DNA of 64,000 nt from Cenococcum geophilum 1.58. Taxonomy: Eukaryota; Ascomycota; Dothideomycetes; Gloniales; Gloniaceae. The stretch is from NCBI GenBank assembly GCA_001692895.1, contig KV748189.1, forward strand, positions 2,674,432 to 2,738,431, given 5' to 3'. Position numbers and translations under genes: made by a program. Each line of letters begins with the position of its first letter. The first letter of the stretch is position 1. Of the stretch, positions 55,001-64,000 are shown piece after piece. The notes under the pieces were generated by a model. It searched no databases. It was not told the DNA's origin and worked only from the letters and a program-made list of their open reading frames with translations.

Positions 55001-56890
55001 CCTATATTAACTTATTACAATTAATAGTTAAACTTATACTATTTAGATGCCTTATAGACCTACCTAATTCCGTTTAACTATTATTAAGCCTTACTATAAA
55101 GATAATAATTCTAAGCCTTTATAGGATGCCCTAGAAGATACCTTAAAAAAGAACTACAATTAATATACTCTAGAAGGCGATTACAATCCTAATATAATTG
55201 TAGTAGATGCGCTATAACTATAACGCGGTAGAGGTCGCCCAAAGGGATTATAAAATCGCTAATACCTTATTAATTTTAAAGAACAATTTATTGCCGCTAT
55301 TAAGAATAAAGTTAAGTTATTAATGGCCTTTATAACAGCTAAAGAGAAGGCTGACTTTAAGCTCGCAAAACAGCTCTAAAAGGAAGGTTGTATTATAACC
55401 CTAGGAGCTCCTTTCTAAGCATCCGATAAGTAGGAGATTAACGGTCTTATTATAAGAGGAGTCTTTAAATTTAAGAAGTATAACCCTATTAAGTTTAATA
55501 AAGTTCGCATCTTTAAGTTAAGGATGGTTAATAAGATTAAGGGTAAGGCTACTAACGCCCCATTTAAGAAATTAAGGCTTATTATTTAAGGTTATAACAA
55601 TAATAGTAAAGAGATAATTCTTATATAATCTCCTATAATTTAACAAGCTAGTTAGTAAGTTATTATTATATTAGCTCCCTCCTTAATAAAGAATAAAATA
55701 GCGGTTTATTTATAAGATATTACTTAAGCCTACACCCAATTAGAGACGCACCTTTAGCGCTTAATATTAGCATACCTTCTAGAGTAAATTCGCCACCAGT
55801 ATCCTAAAGATACGATTATAGTTGTGCTTAAGCCATTATATAGAATTGCAGAGGTAGGAACTTACTAGTAGGCTATCTATAGTAAGCATTATAAAGAGAA
55901 GCTTTTAATAACTACTTCTATATTTAATCCCTACTTCCTTATTATAACTACGGGAACCCTATTCGGAATCGTTGGTATATAAACTAATAATATAATTATC
56001 TTAGGAGANAACTAATTCTTAGCTCTTAAAGAGGATAAGCTAGTAAAGGTAAATCTTATAGCAAAGCTAAAGGAAAAGCTTAACTTAATAACACTATTAC
56101 TCTTTAATGGATATATCCTCTCCCTAAATAAGAATTCTATTACTTTGCGCTAGAAGGGTTAAGGTAAGAAGATTAACATTATTAACGTTAATTCTCTAAA
56201 GTAAGGATATATGGAGCAACGTGCTCGCGAAGCTTATATTACTTTTATCTATTAACCTAAGGCTTTATTTAATCTCTTTATTATAGCTTAACACTAGGAA
56301 CTAACTAAGGATAATATTTTTACCCTAAATAAGCGTCTTTTCTAGTAAATAAACTATCTTAATTGGGGACTACTCTACGTGCCTATTAATCTTCCTACCG
56401 CTAAGCTCTTTATATTTATTAATAGATCGTTTATAAATAATAAAGATTTTAGCTCCTAGCTAGGATATAAGATTATTATTACAAATAAATCTACTAGAGA
56501 GAATGACTTTATAATCTACGGCAATCTTATCTATTAAAGCTTAACTAAGAGTAAGCGCGTTACTTAAAGCGTCCTAGCATTAGAGATATATAGAATAGTT
56601 AGCGGAGTTAATATAGCAATTGCAATTGGAACTACCCTAAAGATAATTATAAATTAACTCGAACTTCCCGTTATCCCTATAATTATATATACTAATTTAT
56701 ACTCCCTCTATAAGTGCCTGGTTAAGCTTAGTACTATAAAGGAAAAGCGCCTTATAATCGATATTATAGCACTTTAGCAATCCTATAAACGGCGAGAACT
56801 CTTTAAGATTTAATAGATTAATAGCTAAGATAACCTAGTAGATNTAATNANNAANGCGAACCNAAANAAGGNACTANAGACGTTTATTAA
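52047..56890 (+). pseudogene. Copia gag-pol polyprotein relic
   Basis: ATG at 52047 opens gag (to about 53400), with a zinc-knuckle region near 53360-53400, 'CYVYKKPN', in which one Cys is Tyr. Protease is near 53765-53820 ('LDTRAAGVFIV', where D-T-G-A-A is expected). Integrase is about 54240-54690: 'HFIKYYYYYQINQRSPSQFK' is the degraded zinc-binding HHCC part, then 'GPPNQIIYNIGKNF', where the catalytic Asp is now Asn. RT is about 55480-56020 ('AVYLQDITQAYTQLETHL'). RNase H is about 56390-56880 ('LYKCLVKLSTIKEKRLIIDI'). The frame is a single continuous one, as in Ty1/Copia. Stops are mostly former Gln or Trp codons. Ns cluster at 56844-56912. Confidence 0.87.
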
Positions 56891-56964
56891 TANAAATACT
56901 NTANNTATANNAGTTAAAGGTTAGGTTAAAAGGGAGTCCCTAGAAATTTCTTAGTTATGTAAGG

Positions 56965-57018
56965 TCTTAAGATGTCTAAGAACTTTAACCGGCGGTTAAA
57001 GTTGTCTAATTAGTCAGA
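56965..57018. repeat. Palindromic segment shared with Gypsy B
   Basis: AACTTTAACCGGCGGTTAAAG with AAGATGTCTAAG on one side and GTCTAATTAG on the other; reversed, it matches 19033-19085. This copy forms a longer perfect palindrome (CTTTAACCG and CGGTTAAAG) than the one in Gypsy B. Confidence 0.7.
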
Positions 57019-57041
57019 TTTTATAGACCCTAACTTAACCT

Positions 57042-57088
57042 AGCCAATTAGGATTTTCCATCCCTGGGATGGAAAATCGCTATTGGCT
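57042..57088. repeat. Long hairpin in the Copia 3' region
   Basis: GATTTTCCATCCC (57052-57064) and GGGATGGAAAATC (57066-57078) are perfect complements around a single T, flanked by AGCCAAT and ATTGGCT, which extend the stem with a few mismatches. Confidence 0.75.
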
Positions 57089-57297
57089 CGCTTACTACTA
57101 GCGCCTTAGCGGCCCTCCGAATAAGATATCTACCTACGACTTCTAAGTAAGAAAGCACTACGTGCTAAGAGGCAAACTTTTAGGACAGTGAGACTTATAT
57201 TATAATGGCAATAGTAAGTAAGGAGGATTGATATTTGTTACGCTAGTCGAGCGGTATATATATATATAGATAGCAACCGTAAAAGAAGAGTTGCTAG

Positions 57298-57473
57298 TGT
57301 TGGGAATATAGGCAAGTTGCCGTTACGTGCGGCAAGTTGCCGTTACGTGTCGCCGCGGCACTAGCGTGGCGAGGAGCCCTAAGCTCCTTGCCCTCCCTTA
57401 TAGAAGATATATAGAATAATTATTATACTATCTACGAACCGTAGCTATGTAATATCCCCTTATGTAACCAATA
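57298..57473 (+). repeat. 3' LTR of the Copia element (176 bp)
   Basis: Nearly identical to the 5' LTR. The end reads CCAATA, from CCAACA. It is followed by the right duplication GAAAT, after which Gypsy A3 sequence resumes. Confidence 0.93.
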
Positions 57474-57489
57474 GAAATATAATTTAAGA

Positions 57490-58261
57490 ATTAATTAGGT
57501 TATAGGTTAAGTTAATATTAAAAATACTTAATAGTATAAAATGTAATAATAAACTAAGTTAAAGCGATATATAAGGAAACTAAGAAAGGGTTAAGCTATA
57601 TACTTAAAAAATACTATAAGTATAGTAAGAAGCTATAGAGCCTAGAAAGTAAAAGGCTATTAAAATATATAGTATAGGACTATAAGATAGAATTAGAACT
57701 AGGAATAAGTTTAAGGTTCTTTTTAATCTATAAGCTAATTAAAAAAGAGTTAAGGGTACTTAAGGGGTTTGTTTAAAAAACTTGTAAAAGGGATATATTA
57801 GACTATTATAGTTATTAGTAGGATATCTAGTATTATTCGTACTAAAGAAGAACGCAAAACTTAGGCTATATATTAACTACAAATAGTTAAATAACATTAC
57901 TAGAAAGGATAGATATTCTTTACCCTTAATTAATAAAATTTAAAATAGGATAGGTAATGCGTAAATCTTTATAAAGATAGATCTAAGATAGGCGTACTAT
58001 TAGATCAAAATTAAGGAAGGCAATAAATAGAAAATAGTTTTTAGGTTAAAGGAAGGACTATATAAACTATTGGTTATATAATTTAGGCTTATAAACGCAC
58101 TAGTAATGTTTTAGAAGTAAAATAATAATATATTAGAAGAATACTTAGATAAGTTTATTATAGTATACCTTATTATTATTATTATTATCTACTTAATAAC
58201 TAAGGAAGAATATAAAGAGTACGTTAAATAGGTCTTAAAGAGACTATAAGAAGAATAAATA
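57490..58261 (+). pseudogene. Gypsy A3 protease-RT linker and RT relic
   Basis: Continuation of A3 pol after the Copia insertion. 'LRLYINYKQLNNI' at about 57860-57900 and 'FKEGLYKLLVIQF' at about 58045-58085 match A1 and A2. The catalytic box region (about 58165-58190) reads 'VYLIIIIII', having lost both aspartates. It is cut by LINE-1 copy 2 and resumes at 63902. Confidence 0.82.
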
Positions 58262-58479
58262 TTAGCAGTAATTAATAATAATTCATTGCTTAACGTCCGA
58301 TTTAGATCCCTATTAGGCCTACGCGAACTACTCCTTATATACATATGGGGAGAAAACTCTATTTAAGAAAACCCCGTAATCCATCTCCCTGCCTTTTAGG
58401 ACTCGCCTATAAGGCGCCTGCAAGGCGCCTGCGAGTTACCTATAGTGCTTCTACTACCTTACTTTTTGACCTCTTTAGG

Positions 58480-61400
58480 AACCACTGCTATTGTAATAAG
58501 CCTACGGACGCGCTAGTATTGCAAACTTTACTCTACTACTATAGAGTTATTAGGGGGCGCCCGTTACTTACCCCCTTACCCTTTATTACTATTTTCCTTA
58601 TAACCCAAAACTAGTTTAGTATATTTTAGCTAATAAGCTACTAGGTAACCGCCTTAAGGCCTTTTTATATTAAGAGCAGTGTATTATAGTTCTCTGTACT
58701 AGCTACTAAAAGTATTACTTTTTAGTTAGTGCGTAAGGGGCATAACAGTATTATATGTTTTGGTGTCTATCTTAGCTAGCTATATTTATATTTTAGGCTA
58801 TTTACTAAAACACCTACCTAATAGAGCTAGTCTTTTAGTCCTATTATTCCTGTTCTTAAGAGTATTACTATTATATTTTCTACCTTCGTTAGGCCTTCTT
58901 AGAGCCCTAGAGTATTTACCCCTATAGCGTTAACTATGCTACGGCTTAGGTTCCTCTTGCCTTAGTTAGCCTCTATACCTTTAACTCCTATACACCTCTC
59001 CAGCGTTAGTCTAACTAGTATTATATTACGGTAGATGGTTTCCTAGCGTTCTTTTATACTCTACTTTAGCTTCTTTCTCTCTTTTACTATTATCTTTACT
59101 AGCCTCTTACGCGTTTCCCTTCCTTCTCTATATAGGCCTAGGCCCTAAAGCAGCACTATTCTTCTTCTACTTTCTTTACCTATTTCTCTAATATGTCTTC
59201 CCTACTTTAGGGTTATTGGTTTGTTCTCCTATGGGGCGCCCTAGGGTCCCTCTATAGTTTATTTAGGCGTGTCTTAATATACTTTATAATATTAGAGTTA
59301 CGTTTATTTTAGGCCCTTTATATTATAGCGGCTTTAATATATAGTTATAGGGGGGGAATATTAGCTTCCTTCTTAAGAAGTACTGTAGCCGTTCGCTTAT
59401 ATCCACCTATTATACTCTAGAGGTAGGCTATTTAGACCTTTTAGAGTGGTTTAAGGAGCGACTTAGGGGGGCCTTTCTTAGATTCTCTAATGGCCCAAAT
59501 ACTAGACCTATACGTTATGGTTGGCCAGATAACTACTATATATAGTAGGCGTGACCTCTAGAAGTATGGGCCCTATATAAAATTAACGATCCTAGATAAT
59601 GCGATATACTATACTTAGCCCTTATGGGCCGCTTACGCTATATATGCGCTTTACTAGAGCTTACTATCTACCTATACTCCTAATACCCTTAGGCCCTAAA
59701 CTGGTTAACCCCTAAAGCCTTAGATGTGGATTATATGCTAGAGATCTATAGATTAGTTACGTTTTTTTATAAAATGGATTAGCTGGTATTTCTCTAGTAA
59801 GAATTAGACTCTATATCGTCTTACCTATTCTATATAGGTGTTATAAGCTTTCTCTAGCATTCTATAATTCTCTGCGGCTAATGGCCTGTATATAATTAGG
59901 TTTATGTCATTAACGAAGCCTATCCCCTAGGTTGCCCCTTTCTTAAAGGAGTTAAGTAGGCTGCTTATAAAGAAAAGGAAGAGTATAGGCGAGAGGGGTA
60001 ATCCTTATGGTATTTCTATTGCAACTATAATAGGGGGGCTTTAGTATCCGCTAAAGACTAGTAATATTTCTTTTTAACCTATAAACCCTTAAATAAATTA
60101 TATAATCTATTTTAGGAAGCCTTTTGCCCTAAGGATGTATAGGAGACGCTTATAGGGTATGTTATTATAGGCGCCACTAATATCTAGGCTGAGCATTAAT
60201 ACTATAAAGTCCCTTTATATCGCCTATGTAGATTTAATGGTGGCAGCAAGTAGCGTAAGTACTAATAGTGTTAAGTGGTTCTTTCTTGCCCCTATTTGGC
60301 TCTATAGTAGTAGGGTATATTCCTTAGCCGTATCTGCTATATAGTCCGCTATTACCTTTTCTAAGATCTTGCTAAGGGTGTTTTCTAAGGCAATAGGGCG
60401 GTAGCTTCCTAGGATTAAGTAATTTACTTTACCTTCTTTTTATAGGATAACTATTATTATAGATCTTCTGAGTTATAGGTAGTAGCCTATAGCAAAGTAT
60501 GCTCTAGCTATATCTGCAAGCTAGGGTGCTATAAGTAGTCTATAGGTCTTTAAGGCCTTATTTAGAATCCTATTTAGACCTAGTACTATATTATTTAAAA
60601 GGCGGCTAATGGTTCTGGCCATTTCCTCTATTATTATATTGCTATTAACCCATAGGCGAGTTACTAGTACTTTACCCGTAATATTACTAAGGTCTACTAA
60701 AGCCGGTTAGGGGAAGAACCTTTTTATAAGGATTTTTGCCTTCTTATCGTTATTATTAGTAGCCTATAATTCCCCTGCTCTTTATAGGGGTAGTAGGTAT
60801 AGATCTTTTGCTAGTTACCCTACCTTTTTCTTTACCTATTTTACTATAGCCTACAGGCCCTTATTATAGGGGAGGCTTAGGTTAGAAGTATGCTTATTTA
60901 TAAATTATCTCCAGTTGTTCCTTACTTCTTTTTTTAGGGTATTCTTTAACTGGTTTCTTGTGTCTTTATATTATCTCTTATCTTTAAGGTTATAGCTACT
61001 TAAGTATTTCCTTCTTACTCGTTATTGGCTAGCTATAAAAACCGCGCATTATGCGGACTATATGTATTACGCGTAAGGGCCTAGTTTTAAGACCAGGCAG
61101 TACTCTTTTAGCCTGTTTTTAATTGCTGCCTAGATCCTTTCTAGTCTTTGGTTAATTTCCTTAGGGGTAACTAATAAGCCTTGCTTATTTAGTATTAGGT
61201 GGATTTCTTCTAGGTCTTAGAGTTGTTGTTTAACTATATTAAGGAAACTGTCTGCCTTAAGCATCCTTATTGCGTATCTTTTGCTATTTAGTTACGCCTT
61301 AATATCCAAATCTAGCTGTATCTAAATGGGGATATGGTCTAAAGTAAGTGCCTATTCTTCTTCGGGGTTATACCTTTTAAGTCTTTAGTATAGGCCTTCG

Positions 61401-62050
61401 TCTATAAATATAAGGTTAATTGTACTTCTAGCGGGTCCTTATTGCCATATAATTGCTTTAGGGGGGGTGGCTAGCTTAAGGCCCTAAGTATCTATAGCTT
61501 TTAGTAGGTACTCTGCCTATTATTTAGCAGCGACGTAGATACCCCTTTACCGCGGGTGGTAGAGGTTTATATCTCCTAATAGGATAGACTCTATACCTTT
61601 GGTTTTAAGTAAGCTTATTACTAATATAATATTCTCTATTTATGGGACCCCTTTAACCCTAGGGTTATATATATTAATGATTTATACCGGTCCTCTATAT
61701 GTCTAAATTATTACAACTATAATATCTAGATTAACTGCCTGCTATAACTATAAGAATAGGCTAATAGTCTTACTAATTATAAAGTATACACATATAGCTG
61801 CTTTTAGTTCGTATAGGAGCTGGAATCCTTAGGGGCAGTATATCGATTATATATAGGTATTATAGTACGGCTCTTATATAGCAAGGATATAGTATTTCTC
61901 TAGGTCTAAACTGTCTAGTAAGGGCCTTATAAGACGGTGGTTTATGTTGCTATAGTTATACTATATAATGGATAGGTAGCGGACCCCCGGCGAGGGTCCT
62001 TTACCTTTTTATTATTCCTCGCTTCTTCTATTTCTACTTTCTCTAGGATA
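58480..62050 (-). pseudogene. LINE-1 copy 2 ORF2 relic
   Basis: Endonuclease is about 61300-62010 and RT about 59550-60580, with the same motifs as copy 1. The RT box lies near 59860-59910. The RNase H-like part is about 58560-58890. Stops are RIP-like. A + strand ORF of 89 codons at 58345-58614 is an antisense by-product of the 3' region. Confidence 0.78.
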
Positions 62051-63820
62051 TTTAAAACTTCTATCTCTTATATCTACACCCTAGTTACTACTTATTTTAT
62101 ATAGAGCTTTCTATTCCTATGTCTTATGTTCCTACTAGCGCTTCTATATTTAAATCTAATATTATCTCTAGTTCTTCCCCTATTCTTACTAGTTAGCTAT
62201 ATACCCTTTAAGAGTTGGCTGCGAATGTTATATTTGCCGCGTTAAGTCTAATTCTTAATTATCCCGGTCTTAAGCTTACTATAGCTGTCTATAAGGGCCT
62301 TCCTACAAGGCATCCTCTCCCTTGTGTCCCCTATAACCCTTATATCCCTATACGGTCTAATAATATTACGTAGCGTCGCTTCTAGCCTATTAAGGCTTAG
62401 GATAGCTAGCCTAGCCCCCTAATATTAAAGGTAGGAAACGCTAAAAAGGCACCTGCGCCCCCCTAGCTTATCGCCTATTGTTTCCATTTATATAACCTAG
62501 CGTGTAGTTATTCCCGCAGCTATTAAGCCCTTACCTTCCGTCTCCTATATTTAATGCAGTCTTCTCTTTCCTACGCCTTATATGTGCTTTAGTGGCAGTT
62601 TACGCATTTTATTTAGTCTTAATTTAGGTAGTGTCTTATATTATAGGGGCCTATATAGTGGCTATAGCATACCTATACTGCGCATATAGATTAAGTATAT
62701 CCCTATTATGCGCAGCGATAATATTATTCTAGGCGGAGTTTATAGTTATAGAGCCTTACGTTGTATATAAGGCCATTTATAATAATGCCTTTTTAAATAA
62801 GGAGTTTTTGCATTCCTGGTATATGTGTGCTAATAATAAGGGAGCTATACGTTTAACCGGCGTTTCCCTAGCGAGTCTCTAGCGACCCTTATATTTTTTT
62901 ATTATTTTTATTATATGCCTAGTTTATATTTTCCTATTAAAGCCATTAGATTTGGGTAATCTTAAGTCCTAGTATAAGGCGTTCCGTTTATCTTACTATC
63001 TTATATATAATTGCTGTATTATCCGCCTAGTGTCCCTTTTCTACCCTAAGGCTTAGGGGAACCGCTAGGACTTTGACTAGGTAATCTTCGCGGAGTACTT
63101 TTATGCCAATACGTTTTTCTAGCCTATCCCCTGCCCTAACGGCTCGTTTCTTTACCTATTAGTCCCTTAGGGTGACTTTAATATCTCCGCTCCTAAGGTG
63201 CTAGACTACGATAGTATTATAGACCTCTTTATAAATCTTTATAAGGACTTCTATTTCTAATTATCCCTTAAGCCCCTCTACTTTTTCTATATTTGGTTAT
63301 ATTATAATTATATACCCGGATATTGTTTTTAGGGGGGTAGGTTCCCTATACTGTGGATACGCAGCTACGGCGGCCTAGGTGCGGTTCGCCGGTAAGAAGG
63401 GATTTTATTTATTTTTAATTTTGCTTAGCTGTTAGAGGATTTAATTAAGGGTTTACTAGAGGGGCGCCTAAGGTTCGCTAGATTAGCGGAGCCATTCTGC
63501 TAGCTATATTAGTTTATTATAGCTAACGGTTACTACCCTATAACTATAGATACTAGACACGTCTAATAGGCTTTATATTTTATTAAATGCCTTCTTAATA
63601 GAGGTCTTTCCGCTTTATGGTGTAGTATTCGCCCGTTCTTATTATAGAGGGCCATTGCTAGGCGTGGTTCTGGTAAACGCGCGCGAGTGCGAACTACCGT
63701 CGTTTGATATGTGCCTCCCCTGCAATGCATGCATCTTAGGGGGATTCTCTAGGTGTTTTTCAGGGTTCTTTTGGTTGGTTTTAGTCTTTTTAGGCTGGGT
63801 GCAGTAAGAGCTCCTTTCCT
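62050..63820 (-). pseudogene. LINE-1 copy 2 ORF1 and 5' leader relic
   Basis: It corresponds to 17839-18687 plus 25042-25900 of copy 1 without the Gypsy insertion. It contains the intact target GACTT, read on the - strand, at about 62967-62971. The 5' leader includes GCATGCATCTTAGGGGG (63726-63742), also seen in copy 1 at about 17912-17928 in reverse. No clean domain motif survives. Confidence 0.55.
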
Positions 63821-63901
63821 AGAATTTATTATAAAGTGGTTGTTAAGATATTAAGGTAGGATTTTTCTAATTTTTAGTGAGTTTTGGTTAGTAGTAATTA
63901 A

Positions 63902-64000
63902 GAAATGCGAGTTCTTTATAAAAAAGACTAATTTTATTAGATTTATTATTAAACTAGGTTATATTAGTATAGACCTAAAGAAAGTAGAAGCTATAGCTAG
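63902..64000 (+). pseudogene. Gypsy A3 RT relic, continuing past the window
   Basis: 'KKCEFFIKKTNFIRFIIKLGYISID' (shown here only as the match to A1 2038-2115) resumes exactly after the LINE-1 duplication and runs to the window end. Confidence 0.85.

Larger units (their letters stand above)
51467..57473 (+). mobile_element. Full-length Ty1/Copia element (6007 bp)
   Basis: LTRs of 176 bp each (51467-51642 and 57298-57473) start TGTTGGGAATATAG and end CCAACA or CCAATA. The target duplication is GAAAT (51462-51466 and 57474-57478). By my count the LTRs differ at six positions, all transitions. The order is gag, protease, integrase, RT, RNase H. It was inserted in Gypsy A3, which continues on the right. 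Confidence 0.95.
58276..63887 (-). mobile_element. LINE-1 copy 2, near full length, no large internal insertion
   Basis: It is flanked by TTAGYAGTAATTAA (58262-58275 with C, 63888-63901 with T). The - strand 3' end is at the left (GACGTTAAGCAATGAA reversed, at about 58281-58296), followed by (TTA)n. It is co-linear with copy 1 and provides the empty-site sequence for both insertions in that copy. It is about 5.6 kb. The right end (63823-63887) carries a stretch not found in copy 1 that resembles part of the MITE at 50653-51079. Confidence 0.9.
47251..64000 (+). mobile_element. Gypsy A3: chromovirus with five insertions, 3' end beyond the window
   Basis: The 5' LTR (47251-47648) is inserted in the hAT relic. 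Internal sequence parallels A2 in this order: gag 47700-49400, the gag-pol linker 49400-51160, protease 51190-51466, then RT from 57700, with the last RT part at 63902-64000. Insertions are a 127-bp LTR-like element, a family C solo LTR, a 427-bp MITE, a Copia element and LINE-1 copy 2. Each can be removed at a target duplication to restore alignment with A2. It is the most RIP-mutated of the three A copies. Confidence 0.9.

Noticed and set aside
58345-58614. 89-codon + strand ORF
   Set aside because: Lies antisense in the 3' non-coding region of LINE-1 copy 2, and no domain is visible.

Overview
This window looks like part of a filamentous ascomycete (Pezizomycotina) genome, and almost all of it is a transposon graveyard mutated by repeat-induced point mutation (RIP). 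Across most of the 64 kb the dinucleotides CA and TG are scarce, TA is abundant and CG is kept. Old reading frames therefore carry stops where Gln or Trp codons stood, and Cys and His codons have become Tyr. That pattern, the mix of Gypsy, Copia, LINE, Helitron and hAT relics, and one intact HET-domain gene all point to this group; the species cannot be named. All domain calls come from reading translations by eye, with no database search.

Nested layout, left to right. 1-5381: Ty3/Gypsy chromovirus 'A1' (+ strand; its 5' end lies outside the window), inserted in a second Gypsy, B' (5382-9437, - strand). 9438-11230: unassigned degenerate DNA. 11231-15600: a 5'-truncated LINE ('LINE-2', + strand), split by an element with terminal inverted repeats that carries minisatellites (12949-14933) and by a solo LTR (15054-15277). 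15601 to about 42700: a Helitron (- strand), opened by a stack of insertions. Gypsy A2 (16702-38450, duplication CTTTA) lies in the Helitron. LINE-1 copy 1 (17811-31801) lies in A2. Gypsy B (18688-25041, duplication GACTT) and a deleted LINE-2 derivative (27155-29270) lie in that LINE. A solo LTR and a short LINE-derived insert also interrupt the Helitron.

42760-45840 is the only island of ordinary sequence. It holds one intact protein gene, a HET-domain (heterokaryon-incompatibility type) gene with one short intron. A degenerate hAT transposase follows (45900-47250) and is cut by Gypsy A3 (47251 to the window end). A3 has taken five insertions: a 127-bp LTR-like element, a solo LTR, a 427-bp MITE, a full Copia element (51467-57473, duplication GAAAT) and LINE-1 copy 2 (58276-63887).

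The transposon genes no longer work together as a system. What is informative is the order of insertion, which can be read from target-site duplications and from paralogous empty sites inside the window, and the contrast between RIP-mutated DNA and a few unmutated inserts. No rRNA, tRNA, CRISPR array or bacterial operon is visible.
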